DNA of 64,000 nucleotides from Agrobacterium sp. AGB01 (GTDB taxonomy: Bacteria > Pseudomonadota > Alphaproteobacteria > Rhizobiales > Rhizobiaceae): NCBI RefSeq assembly GCF_014851585.1, contig NZ_JACVAB010000002.1, positions 62,001 through 126,000 of the forward strand. Reading direction: 5' to 3'. Below, one piece after another: positions 14,997-22,883 of the stretch (the first letter of the stretch is position 1; every line of letters begins with the position of its first letter). A program made the position numbers and the translations under genes. The notes below the pieces were generated by a model that searched no databases, was not told the origin of the DNA, and was given only the letters and a program-made list of their open reading frames with translations.

Positions 14997-16691
14997 TTAT
15001 TCTGCCTCGGATGTTTTGCTTGATTTGATGAAATAGCGTGTTGGGGCAGTGAGCGTCCAGGCAAAGCCAGAGGTGGCGTAATCCATGGAGACAACGCCCG
15101 AAAACGCGCCTTCCGCATGACGTTTGACAATGGTTGAACCAAATCCTTTACGGCTTGGTTGTTCGGCCGCTGGCCCATTTTTCTCGCGCCAGTAAATCGT
15201 CATCATTTCCTGACCATCTTCTCTTTCAGAGTGCTGCCATTCAATTTCAACAATACCGTTTTTGACGGACAGCGCACCGTACTTGATGGAGTTGGTTGTC
15301 AATTCGTGCAAGATCAATCCGAGATTCTGTGCTGCCTCTGGCGAGAGCATGAAGTCTTCACCCTTATTGACGACTTGCTGGCTTACACTGCCGAACACAT
15401 CAAGATGGGTTTCGATCAATTTCTTGATTGGCAATCCCTGCCACTGGGTTTCTGTCAGGGCACGAATAGACATGCCAAGGCCACGCAGTCTGTGATCGAC
15501 CTCTTTCTGGAAATCAGCAATCGACGTGTTTTCACGCGCAAGCTGCCGCATCATCGCTTGCACAAGTGTGAGGATGTTTTTTGATCGATGAACAAGCTCG
15601 TGCAGAACCAGCAACATGTGGTCTTCAGCCTGACTTCGGTCGAAGGAGGCATTTGACAGAGCAATAGCCACCTGGTTCGCTTCGGTGATCTTGGTCTGTA
15701 CCGGAGCAACAATTTCCCCCTGGCCGATGCGCTCCGCCATATCGGTTATTTCCAGTATCGAGCTTCGCAGTTGCCGACCGACGATATAGGCGCCGATGAC
15801 TGCGGCTAGCACCATCAGCACGCTGCCTATCATCATGTTGCGCCACGTGCTGACCAATGCGACTTGGCTCGAGGCTGCCGGACCCCAGATAACGGTTTTC
15901 CATGACCAGCCGAGAAACTGAGAATACGCGAAGACGTTGCCGTGATCGTCGAGAAAGTTGCCACTGAAACCGCTCATGCGGCCGAGCAGATTTTCCTCAG
16001 TAAATGCTTCTCCAGGCACGACCTTGCCTGGTTCGCTCGAGATAATCACCCTGTCTTCATCGTCCAGCACGGCAACAGACCAGTCAGCAGGCAGGTTCTC
16101 TGTCGAGATAAGCGGGCGAAGATCAGCGGCATTTTGCGTCATGATCAGTGCATCGCCTGTGCTTGCAAGTCTCGACGGTAGCGGCAATGTAACGTTAAAC
16201 ACCCATTGCTTGCTGGTGTTGCCAAAAAAGATATTCGATACGGTTATGCGGTTTTGAGACAGCGATTTCGAGAGGTCTGCCTGCTCAGGAATTTTTCCCA
16301 GCGTTTCGCCTGATGGCAGGCGCGTGTTCAGCTTCTGCTGCCCGTCTTTGGTGGCGACAATAACGTAAAGACCTTCTTGCGCGAGGCTTGAATGAATACG
16401 GCGCTGAAAGGCGGGAAGATCGTTGCTTTCAAGTTCTGGAAACTGTGCCAGCAAGTTGAGGGATGTTGCCATTTCCTGCAGGCGGCGCTCAATGCTGCGG
16501 CTTATCGCTCTGGCATCGTCTACGGTTTCACGTTGCAGGTCGGAACGTTCGTCAGCCTCGAGTTTGAACATAAGGTAGCCGGTAAAAATAATCAGCGGCA
16601 AGGTGACGACAGTGGTCATCACCACAATATAAGCTCTTAGCGACGCGACTGGAAACAACCGTCCAAGGTATGCTTTGAGTTTCTCGATCAT
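14997..16691 (-). CDS. membrane-bound HWE/HisKA_2 sensor histidine kinase
   Basis: A 564-residue inner-membrane kinase. Membrane segments lie near residues 20-42 and 286-306 and enclose a periplasmic Cache-like sensor domain. A HAMP-like linker follows (SSILEITDMAERIGQGE), then the HWE/HisKA_2 core with H368 in LHELVHRSKNILTLVQAM, N-box LHELTTNSIKYGAL and G-box KGFGSTIVKRH. Kinases of this class feed PhyR in several alphaproteobacteria, and its place 1.3 kb from phyR supports this, though the target is inferred. The ATG follows AAGGAACGGG. Confidence 0.9.
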   Translation of the reverse strand: MIEKLKAYLGRLFPVASLRAYIVVMTTVVTLPLIIFTGYLMFKLEADERSDLQRETVDDARAISRSIERRLQEMATSLNLLAQFPELESNDLPAFQRRIHSSLAQEGLYVIVATKDGQQKLNTRLPSGETLGKIPEQADLSKSLSQNRITVSNIFFGNTSKQWVFNVTLPLPSRLASTGDALIMTQNAADLRPLISTENLPADWSVAVLDDEDRVIISSEPGKVVPGEAFTEENLLGRMSGFSGNFLDDHGNVFAYSQFLGWSWKTVIWGPAASSQVALVSTWRNMMIGSVLMVLAAVIGAYIVGRQLRSSILEITDMAERIGQGEIVAPVQTKITEANQVAIALSNASFDRSQAEDHMLLVLHELVHRSKNILTLVQAMMRQLARENTSIADFQKEVDHRLRGLGMSIRALTETQWQGLPIKKLIETHLDVFGSVSQQVVNKGEDFMLSPEAAQNLGLILHELTTNSIKYGALSVKNGIVEIEWQHSEREDGQEMMTIYWREKNGPAAEQPSRKGFGSTIVKRHAEGAFSGVVSMDYATSGFAWTLTAPTRYFIKSSKTSEAE

Positions 16692-16873
16692 CCCGTTCCT
16701 TGTCGGTCATGCGACTGATTTCATTTTCAGGCGATGAGAACGATTGCCAAACTGGCGATACGTTATTTCATGCCGGATCATTTTAAAAGCATGATTACAC
16801 CCCGAAATTTAGGGCGTTGGAATAAAAAAGCAAAGACATTTCCGTGTGTTGAGCAACTTTCTCGATAAAATAA

Positions 16874-16899
16874 GGAACCATCTCCGCCGTTGTGCCGTT
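16874..16899 (+). promoter_or_regulatory. EcfG-type promoter of the PRC-barrel gene
   Basis: GGAAC, 17 bases, CGTT: an exact match to the EcfG consensus, 75 bases before the ATG of the PRC-barrel protein gene. This places the gene in the general stress regulon. Confidence 0.78.
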
Positions 16900-16974
16900 T
16901 CCATACCGAACAGCAAACACAACCGAACGTACCGGTTATTGCAAGTTCTTGATGTTACGAAAGGAAGGTTCGAT

Positions 16975-17556
16975 ATGAAGAAGACACTCACCATGATCGC
17001 ATCCGCTGCCCTGTTGGGTTCAACTGCGTTCGCACCACTTGCGATGGCGCAAACCACACCGGCCCCGGGTGCTCCAGCAAGCCCTTCGGTAGAAAGTCCT
17101 GCGGCTACACCCGCAACTCCCGTTGCTCCTGCGACACCTGATGCAACTGTTGCGCCAGACACGGCTGCTACCACTTCGGGTGAATATTTGACTGAGCAGT
17201 CTGAGCAGCAGGTCAGTGCCAATGACTATATCGGCAAGTCGATCTATACCTCTGGTGATGAAAGCATTGGTAACGTAACAGACCTGATTATTCAGGAAAA
17301 CGGTGGCATTGACGCAGTTGTCGTTGGTGTCGGTGGTTTCCTTGGTATTGGTGCTAAAAACGTAGCGCTGCCAATCGACAAGGTGACTGTAACGCGTGAC
17401 GCTGAAGCTGGTACCGTTCGTTTGACAACGATGGAAACAGCTGATGCCCTGAAGGCGGCACCACAGTTCATGACGCTGGAAGAAAAGCGTAATGCACAGA
17501 ATGCCCAGGCGCCAGCAATGCCTGATACCTCGACAACCTCGTCGACCACCCCGTAA
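16975..17556 (+). CDS. exported PRC-barrel domain protein
   Basis: A 193-residue protein with a cleavable signal peptide (about 1-23, ending FAPLAMAQ), a low-complexity Pro/Ala/Thr-rich stretch (about 24-65), a PRC-barrel domain (about 76-150, starting NDYIGKSIYTSGDESIGNV) and a Thr/Ser-rich tail. Stress-regulated PRC-barrel proteins of this kind are common in Rhizobiales, but their function is not settled. The start follows AAGGAAGG. An exact EcfG promoter upstream and a terminator downstream make it a single-gene unit. Confidence 0.88.
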   Translation: MKKTLTMIASAALLGSTAFAPLAMAQTTPAPGAPASPSVESPAATPATPVAPATPDATVAPDTAATTSGEYLTEQSEQQVSANDYIGKSIYTSGDESIGNVTDLIIQENGGIDAVVVGVGGFLGIGAKNVALPIDKVTVTRDAEAGTVRLTTMETADALKAAPQFMTLEEKRNAQNAQAPAMPDTSTTSSTTP

Positions 17557-17575
17557 TGGTTGGTTGAGTTCAAAT

Positions 17576-17607
17576 AAAAAGGCGATGCTGTTGGCATCGC
17601 CTTTTTT
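17576..17607. terminator. bidirectional Rho-independent terminator
   Basis: A perfect stem GGCGATGC/GCATCGCC with a 5-base loop, flanked by five A and six T, between the convergent PRC-barrel and galE genes. Confidence 0.9.
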
Positions 17608-17630
17608 GTTGTTTGTCTATCAGAGACATT

Positions 17631-18608
17631 TCAGCCGTTATGTGTGGAATGCCACTGCCAAGCCGAACTGATAATGTCTCTCAGCGTATATTGTGGATCC
17701 CAGCCCAGAACTTCGCGGGCCTTGTCATTGTTGGCCACCAGTGTGGTGGAGTCACCCTCGCGACGATCGGCATAGGTCACCGGAAATGGGCGTCCGGATA
17801 TTTCGGAAATTGTATTCAGCAATTCCTTGACCGTGGTGCCGGTGCCGGTGCCAAGGTTCAACTCAACAGTTGAGCCTCCCGCCAGCAGATAATCGACAGC
17901 ACGAACATGGGCGTCGGCCAGATCGAGCACATGGATGTAATCACGAACACAGGTGCCGTCGCGTGTGTCATAGTCTGTTCCGAAGACCTTGAAACCTTCA
18001 CGGCGGCCAAGTGCAGCGTCGATCGCCAGCGGGATGGCGTGGGTTTCCGGCGTATGCCATTCGCCTATACGGCCTTCAAAATCCGCGCCTGCCGCATTGA
18101 AGTAACGCAGGATAACCGAACGCAGGTTTTTGTAGGTGCCAAAATCCTTCAACGCTTGTTCAATGATCAGCTTGGTGCGGCCATAGGGATTGATGGGTGC
18201 TTGCGGGTGCTGTTCATCCAGAGGTACGCGTTCCGGAAGACCATAGGTCGCGCAGGTGGACGAAAACACAAATGCATCGATCCCGGCATTTAGCGCGCAG
18301 GAGAGCAAGGTCAGTGCACCAATGACATTGTTGTCGTAAAAGGCGACCGGTTCCTTGACAGATTCACCAACTTCGATCAGTGCCGCAAAGTGCATCACCG
18401 CTTTCGGCTTGTGTTTTGCAATGACCTCGTCAAGGCGTGCACGGTCTCTGATGTCGCCCTGCTCGAATGGGCCCCAGCGCACAAATTCTTCATGTCCATT
18501 GGAAAGGTTATCGTAAACAACGGGCTCGTAGCCTCTTTCTGCAAGCAGGAGGCATGTGTGCGAGCCAATATATCCGGCCCCACCGACGACGAGAATTTTT
18601 TCTGGCAT
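17631..18608 (-). CDS. galE: UDP-glucose 4-epimerase GalE
   Basis: A 325-residue short-chain dehydrogenase-type epimerase that interconverts UDP-glucose and UDP-galactose, giving galactose for polysaccharides. It has the NAD-binding GGAGYIGSHTC at residues 9-19, the active-site YGRTK motif (NPYGRTKLIIEQ), and the segment VILRYFNAAGAD typical of GalE. It ends at a shared terminator. It lies downstream of, and on the same strand as, the YqjDE-like operon with a 134-base gap, so joint transcription is possible but not shown. Confidence 0.95.
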   Translation of the reverse strand: MPEKILVVGGAGYIGSHTCLLLAERGYEPVVYDNLSNGHEEFVRWGPFEQGDIRDRARLDEVIAKHKPKAVMHFAALIEVGESVKEPVAFYDNNVIGALTLLSCALNAGIDAFVFSSTCATYGLPERVPLDEQHPQAPINPYGRTKLIIEQALKDFGTYKNLRSVILRYFNAAGADFEGRIGEWHTPETHAIPLAIDAALGRREGFKVFGTDYDTRDGTCVRDYIHVLDLADAHVRAVDYLLAGGSTVELNLGTGTGTTVKELLNTISEISGRPFPVTYADRREGDSTTLVANNDKAREVLGWDPQYTLRDIISSAWQWHSTHNG

Positions 18609-18742
18609 CTACTGTCTCTCAATTACTGCACCACGCGTTTCATTACATGGTTTGCGGATTGAGGCCAGAGACGCAGGTAGTTGTTACGGCAATATTACAG
18701 GAGAATGGTATCCGGCCGTCCGAGAACAGCCGGATAGATTTG

Positions 18743-19159
18743 TTACTTGCGCACGATCGGCCGGGCAGCCAGAAATGCGAGCACACCGGCCGCCGCCAGA
18801 GTGACATAAGGCCGCGACTGCATGGCGTTGCCAACCAATGACTGCACAACAAGCGGCGCCATCGCAGCTTGTGCCACTCCAGGCGGAGGGCCGTAGACAC
18901 GTGGCCGGTTCATTACAGCCAAGAATATCAGTGCTATAACACCAAGCAGAAAGGCGATGCCTGCAATCAACAAAGCCGCAGGGCCAGCGCCAATTTCCTG
19001 GGCCAGATAGATGGCGCCAGCAATGATGCCGAAGATCAGAGCGACCAGAAAACTGAACAGACAAAATCCCCACAACATGGCTTTGGAACGCATGCGGCGG
19101 GTTATAACTCTGCCCTCACGCTGGCTGTCGCTGAGGTAAACTAGAAGGGTTTGGAGCAT
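18743..19159 (-). CDS. YqjE-like (holin superfamily III type) membrane protein
   Basis: A 138-residue membrane protein with two hydrophobic helices (about 30-55 and 62-84), a short linker and a third hydrophobic stretch near the C-terminus (about 118-133). The N-terminal amphipathic part and the helix pair resemble the YqjE/phage-holin-3_6 family of proteobacteria. It follows a YqjD/ElaB-like gene by nine bases, as yqjD-yqjE do in Escherichia coli. An EcfG promoter precedes the operon. The function is unknown; a link to membrane stress is inferred. Confidence 0.7.
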   Translation of the reverse strand: MLQTLLVYLSDSQREGRVITRRMRSKAMLWGFCLFSFLVALIFGIIAGAIYLAQEIGAGPAALLIAGIAFLLGVIALIFLAVMNRPRVYGPPPGVAQAAMAPLVVQSLVGNAMQSRPYVTLAAAGVLAFLAARPIVRK

Positions 19160-19168
19160 GGCGATTAT

Positions 19169-19510
19169 TTAGCGCCGGTTGATAACGGCAAGCAAAAAGC
19201 CGACCGCAACAGCAATGCCAATAGACTGCAGGGGCTTCTTTTGCACCTGTTCTGTCAAGCTCTGGTTGAGGGCGGAAAACTCGTCCCGAACATTTTGCGC
19301 TGCTTGGGTGGAGACGCTGATTGCCTCATCCGTTACACGACTTGCCTGCGCTTTGATCTCATCTGTCGCATCAACGCCTAGCGCTTTCACACTTTTGGCG
19401 AGGCCAGCAAGGTCTTCTCGCAAGCGTGCGAGCTGCTCGGCAATTTCCGCAACATTCTCATTTTCGAGCGCCTGATCAATCTTTTCATTCACGTTGCGTG
19501 GTCCAGCCAT
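19169..19510 (-). CDS. YqjD/ElaB-like (DUF883) protein
   Basis: A 113-residue protein: a long charged, probably coiled-coil region (about 5-85) and one C-terminal membrane helix followed by two arginines (KKPLQSIGIAVAVGFLLAVI). This is the layout of ElaB/YqjD proteins, tail-anchored proteins of which some bind ribosomes at the inner membrane in stationary phase. It lies between the 25-residue peptide gene and the YqjE-like gene, downstream of an EcfG-type promoter. Confidence 0.8.
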   Translation of the reverse strand: MAGPRNVNEKIDQALENENVAEIAEQLARLREDLAGLAKSVKALGVDATDEIKAQASRVTDEAISVSTQAAQNVRDEFSALNQSLTEQVQKKPLQSIGIAVAVGFLLAVINRR

Positions 19511-19561
19511 GTGTTGTCCCTTTCAGTTGTTGCCCTGTAAAAAATACGTCTATTGCGTGTC

Positions 19562-19639
19562 TCACATATAGCCGAAGAAGTAGAGAAGGATAATGACTGG
19601 GATCGGAATACCGACCAGCCAGAGAAGAATGCCTCTCAT
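19562..19639 (-). CDS. 25-residue single-helix membrane peptide
   Basis: A very short gene: ATG, 24 further codons, TGA, giving MRGILLWLVGIPIPVIILLY and five further residues. It is hydrophobic throughout with a central Ile-Pro-Ile-Pro. A good ribosome site (GGAGATAA) precedes it, and an EcfG-type promoter lies 63 bases upstream. Similar tiny hydrophobic proteins occur in many alphaproteobacteria without a known role. It is the first gene of an operon with the YqjD- and YqjE-like genes. Confidence 0.72.
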   Translation of the reverse strand: MRGILLWLVGIPIPVIILLYFFGYM

Positions 19640-19701
19640 ATTTATCTCCATTAGGGCGCTCGCAGGTATGCTTCACGCCAACTTTACCAACTGCGGGCTT
19701 A

Positions 19702-19727
19702 AACAGCTCGAGACTGCATATTGTTCC
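19702..19727 (-). promoter_or_regulatory. EcfG-type promoter of the small membrane protein operon
   Basis: On the minus strand GGAAC, 17 bases, TGTT, located 63 bases upstream of the 25-residue peptide gene. It matches the phyR and PRC-barrel promoters of this window. Confidence 0.68.
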
Positions 19728-19886
19728 ATGACAAAAGGAATTTGCTGGCGATGGCAGTCTGTTGATGGCTTTTTTGGGCAAACAGGTTTTGCACAGACAC
19801 AACATTTCTGCGTGGTTATTTGTTTTCCTGTCACAAGCATCATATAAGGCCCATCAAAATCCTATAGACGAAGATGTGACGCCGCA

Positions 19887-20984
19887 ATGATTCAGACACC
19901 TTATTACATGATCGACAAGTCCAGACTGCTCCAGAACATGGAGAAGATTGCCTATGTGCGGGAGAAGTCCGGCGCCAAGGCTTTGCTGGCGTTGAAGTGC
20001 TTTGCCACATGGTCGGTGTTCGATTTCATGAGCCAGTATATGGATGGCACGACATCCTCATCGCTGTACGAGGTTCGTCTCGGCCATGAGAAGTTCGGCG
20101 GAGAAACTCATGCCTACAGCGTGGCCTATGCCGATTACGAGATCGATGAAGTCATCTCGCATGCCGACAAAATTATTTTTAACTCGATCAGCCAGCTTGA
20201 GCGTTTTGCTGACAAGGCCGCCGGTATCACGCGCGGACTTCGTCTCAATCCTCAAGTTAGCTCGTCCAGTTTTGATCTGGCGGACCCGGCCCGCCCGTTC
20301 AGCCGTCTCGGTGAATGGGACGTCACCGAGGTCGAGAAGGTCATGGATCGGATTTCCGGCTTCATGATCCACAACAACTGCGAAAACAATGATTTTGCGC
20401 TGTTTGACCGCATGTTGACGCAGATCGAGGACAAGTTTGGAACGCTACTGTCTCGCGCCGAATGGGTAAGCCTTGGTGGTGGCATTCACTTCACCGGTGA
20501 AGGTTATCCGATCGATGCGTTCTGTGACCGTCTCAAGGCGTTTTCGCAAAAGTACGACGTGCAGGTCTATCTGGAGCCAGGCGAGGCTTCGATCACCAAG
20601 AGCACGACCTTGGAAGTGACGGTTCTCGATACGCTTTATAACGGCAAGAACCTGGCAATTGTCGACAGCTCGATCGAAGCCCATATGCTTGATCTGCTGA
20701 TCTACCGCGAAAATGCCAAGGTAACACCAAATGAAGGCGATCACAGCTTTATGGTCTGCGGTAAGTCCTGCCTCGCCGGCGATATATTCGGGGAGTTCCG
20801 TTTTGGCTCCGAGCTCAAGATCGGCGACCGGATTTCGTTCCAGGACGCTGCTGGCTATACTATGGTCAAAAAGAACTGGTTCAATGGCGTGAAAATGCCG
20901 GCCATCGTCATCAAGGAACTGGATGGCTCGCTCCGTTCGGTCCGTGAATTTGATTTTGCCGATTACGAGCAAAGTCTGTCGTAA
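19887..20984 (+). CDS. nspC: carboxynorspermidine decarboxylase
   Basis: A 365-residue PLP enzyme of the alanine racemase-fold decarboxylases. The PLP lysine lies in KALLALKCFATWS near residue 35; the substrate-side cysteine is in FMVCGKSCLAGDIFGE; a Gly-rich phosphate site reads WVSLGGGIHFT. It removes CO2 from carboxynorspermidine or carboxyspermidine to give norspermidine or spermidine in the cytoplasm. The synthase gene follows 83 bases later. This route replaces the S-adenosylmethionine decarboxylase route in many rhizobia and brucellae. Confidence 0.93.
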   Translation: MIQTPYYMIDKSRLLQNMEKIAYVREKSGAKALLALKCFATWSVFDFMSQYMDGTTSSSLYEVRLGHEKFGGETHAYSVAYADYEIDEVISHADKIIFNSISQLERFADKAAGITRGLRLNPQVSSSSFDLADPARPFSRLGEWDVTEVEKVMDRISGFMIHNNCENNDFALFDRMLTQIEDKFGTLLSRAEWVSLGGGIHFTGEGYPIDAFCDRLKAFSQKYDVQVYLEPGEASITKSTTLEVTVLDTLYNGKNLAIVDSSIEAHMLDLLIYRENAKVTPNEGDHSFMVCGKSCLAGDIFGEFRFGSELKIGDRISFQDAAGYTMVKKNWFNGVKMPAIVIKELDGSLRSVREFDFADYEQSLS

Positions 20985-21067
20985 CATGAGCTGTCATAAG
21001 GGCAGCTCCTGTAAAACCTAATCCAACAGTATCTTATCCCCGTGGGGAAAAGGAGGCATCACCTGAA

Positions 21068-22309
21068 ATGAAGAAGAACGTTCTCATCATCGGCGCCGGT
21101 GGCGTGGCACAGGTCGTGGCGCATAAGTGCGCCCAGAACAGCGATGTATTGGGAGACATTCATATTGCGTCACGCACCGTTGAAAAGTGCCGCAAGATTG
21201 TCGAATCCGTACGCGAGAAGAAGAGCCTCAAAACCGAGGTGAAGCTTGAGGCCCATGCGCTTGACGCTATGGATGTTGAGGCAACAAAAGCCTTGATAGA
21301 GAAAACCGGTGTTGAGATTGTTATCAACGTCGGTTCGGCTTTCGTGAACATGTCCGTTCTTCGCGCCTGTATGGATGCAGGTGTTGCCTATATGGATACT
21401 GCTATCCACGAAGATCCAGGCAAAATCTGCGAAGCACCACCGTGGTACGGAAACTACGAGTGGAAGCGCGCCGCAGAGTGCAAGGAAAAGGGTATTACTG
21501 CCATTCTCGGCGTCGGTTTTGACCCGGGTGTCGTGAACGCCTATGCACGTCTTGCCAAGGATGAATATTTCGACAAGGTCACCTCGGTTGATATCGTTGA
21601 TATCAACGCTGGCAGCCATGGTCGCTGGTTCTCCACCAACTTTGACCCGGAAATCAACTTCCGCGAGTTCACGGGCGTTGTTTACTCCTGGCAGAACCAG
21701 CAGTGGCAGACCAACAAGATGTTCGAGGTTGGCCAAGAATTTGACCTGCCGGTTGTTGGCAAGCAAAAAGCCTACATGACCGGCCATGACGAAGTGCATT
21801 CGCTGTCCAAGAACATGGACGGTGCCGATGTCCGTTTCTGGATGGGCTTTGGTGATCACTACATCAACGTCTTTACCGTGCTGAACAACCTTGGTCTTCT
21901 GTCCGAAAAGCCGGTTAAGACCGCTGAAGGTCTTGAAGTTGTGCCGCTGAAGGTGGTCAAGGCCGTATTGCCTGATCCGTCATCGCTTGCACCTGATTAT
22001 GTCGGCAAGACCTGCATTGGCGATATCGTCAAGGGTACCAAAGACGGCAAGGAACGCGAAGTCTTCATTTACAACGTGGCTGACCACAAGGAAGCCTATG
22101 AAGAAGTCGGCAGTCAGGGCATTTCCTACACTGCTGGCGTACCACCAGTTGCTGCAGCGATGTTGATTGCGACCGGTGAATGGGATGTGAAGCAGATGGC
22201 GAACGTGGAAGAACTGCCGCCGCAGCCATTCCTCGACATCCTGAACCGCATCGGCCTGCCGACGCGCATCAAGGATGAGAACGGCGATCGCGCGCTGGAC
22301 TTCTCTTGA
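21068..22309 (+). CDS. carboxynorspermidine synthase (saccharopine dehydrogenase family)
   Basis: A 413-residue NADPH-dependent enzyme with the N-terminal nucleotide-binding GAGGVAQVV and the saccharopine dehydrogenase fold (segments AILGVGFDPGVVNAYARLAK and PPVAAAMLIATGEW). It condenses aspartate semialdehyde with a diamine (putrescine or diaminopropane) to the carboxylated triamine used by the decarboxylase next to it. A strong ribosome site (AAAGGAGG) precedes it, and a terminator follows. Confidence 0.93.
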   Translation: MKKNVLIIGAGGVAQVVAHKCAQNSDVLGDIHIASRTVEKCRKIVESVREKKSLKTEVKLEAHALDAMDVEATKALIEKTGVEIVINVGSAFVNMSVLRACMDAGVAYMDTAIHEDPGKICEAPPWYGNYEWKRAAECKEKGITAILGVGFDPGVVNAYARLAKDEYFDKVTSVDIVDINAGSHGRWFSTNFDPEINFREFTGVVYSWQNQQWQTNKMFEVGQEFDLPVVGKQKAYMTGHDEVHSLSKNMDGADVRFWMGFGDHYINVFTVLNNLGLLSEKPVKTAEGLEVVPLKVVKAVLPDPSSLAPDYVGKTCIGDIVKGTKDGKEREVFIYNVADHKEAYEEVGSQGISYTAGVPPVAAAMLIATGEWDVKQMANVEELPPQPFLDILNRIGLPTRIKDENGDRALDFS

Positions 22310-22323
22310 AGATAGACAAAAAG

Positions 22324-22350
22324 AAAGCCCCGCAATTGCGGGGCTTTTTT
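22324..22350. terminator. Rho-independent terminator
   Basis: A perfect stem AAAGCCCCGC/GCGGGGCTTT with an AATT loop and six T on the + strand, between the polyamine operon and the convergent DUF2934 gene. Confidence 0.9.
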
Positions 22351-22355
22351 ATGGC

Positions 22356-22577
22356 CTATTCAGCCGGAACCTTGATCTTTTTCGGTTTGGCGGGCGCAGC
22401 AGCCTTTGCTGTGGTTTTTCTTTTGACGGCCGGATGGGTGGCGGTGGACTCGTTCAAGAGTTTAAACTCCCGGGTCGCCTGACCCCAATGTTCGGCATCC
22501 CTGCCATTTGGATGTCCTTCTGCTTCCCACAAGGTGTAGGCACGCTTGCTGATCCATTCGTATTCCGAAGACTGCAT
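22356..22577 (-). CDS. DUF2934 domain protein
   Basis: A 73-residue protein with the DUF2934 pattern (EYEWISKRAYTLWEAEGHPN followed by GRDAEHW) and a basic Lys/Ala/Pro-rich tail. The start at 22577 follows AGGAGATTTGAA; a longer frame reaching 22793 has no ribosome site or matching sequence and was not used. The family is common in alphaproteobacteria, often several copies per genome, and has no established function. Confidence 0.78.
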   Translation of the reverse strand: MQSSEYEWISKRAYTLWEAEGHPNGRDAEHWGQATREFKLLNESTATHPAVKRKTTAKAAAPAKPKKIKVPAE

Positions 22578-22883
22578 TTCAAATCTCCTGTTGCTGATCG
22601 TTGCTTGTGCAACGCGATACGCATGGCCGGCAGGACGCTGGACAGGGATTGCGCCGGCAATCGGAGAGGTCATTACAAGGCATGATTCGGCATGCGTCAA
22701 GCGTTCTTGCTGCGCTGCAAGAACGCTATGGTTGCCATTTGTCAAATGCGTGCGATTTTTGGGACGAAAGTTGTATCGATCCCGGACCGGCATTGGTGTT
22801 TATCAATGCATTGCCACCTGCAACATGTACTTTCACAATGAAAATCGAACAGCGATTCCAGGCATTCAATTTTAGGTGATCAG
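22578..22883. other. 306-base non-coding stretch with one inverted repeat
   Basis: It lies between two divergent genes and should hold both promoters. No EcfG-type site or protein gene is seen. The only clear structure is a perfect 11-bp inverted repeat (AGCGTTCTTGC, six bases, GCAAGAACGCT) at 22700-22727, without a T run on either side. Confidence 0.6.

Noticed and set aside
16692..16702. GGAAC just before the membrane kinase start as an EcfG promoter
   Set aside because: The -10 would fall inside the coding region; the bases serve as part of the ribosome site AAGGAACGGG.
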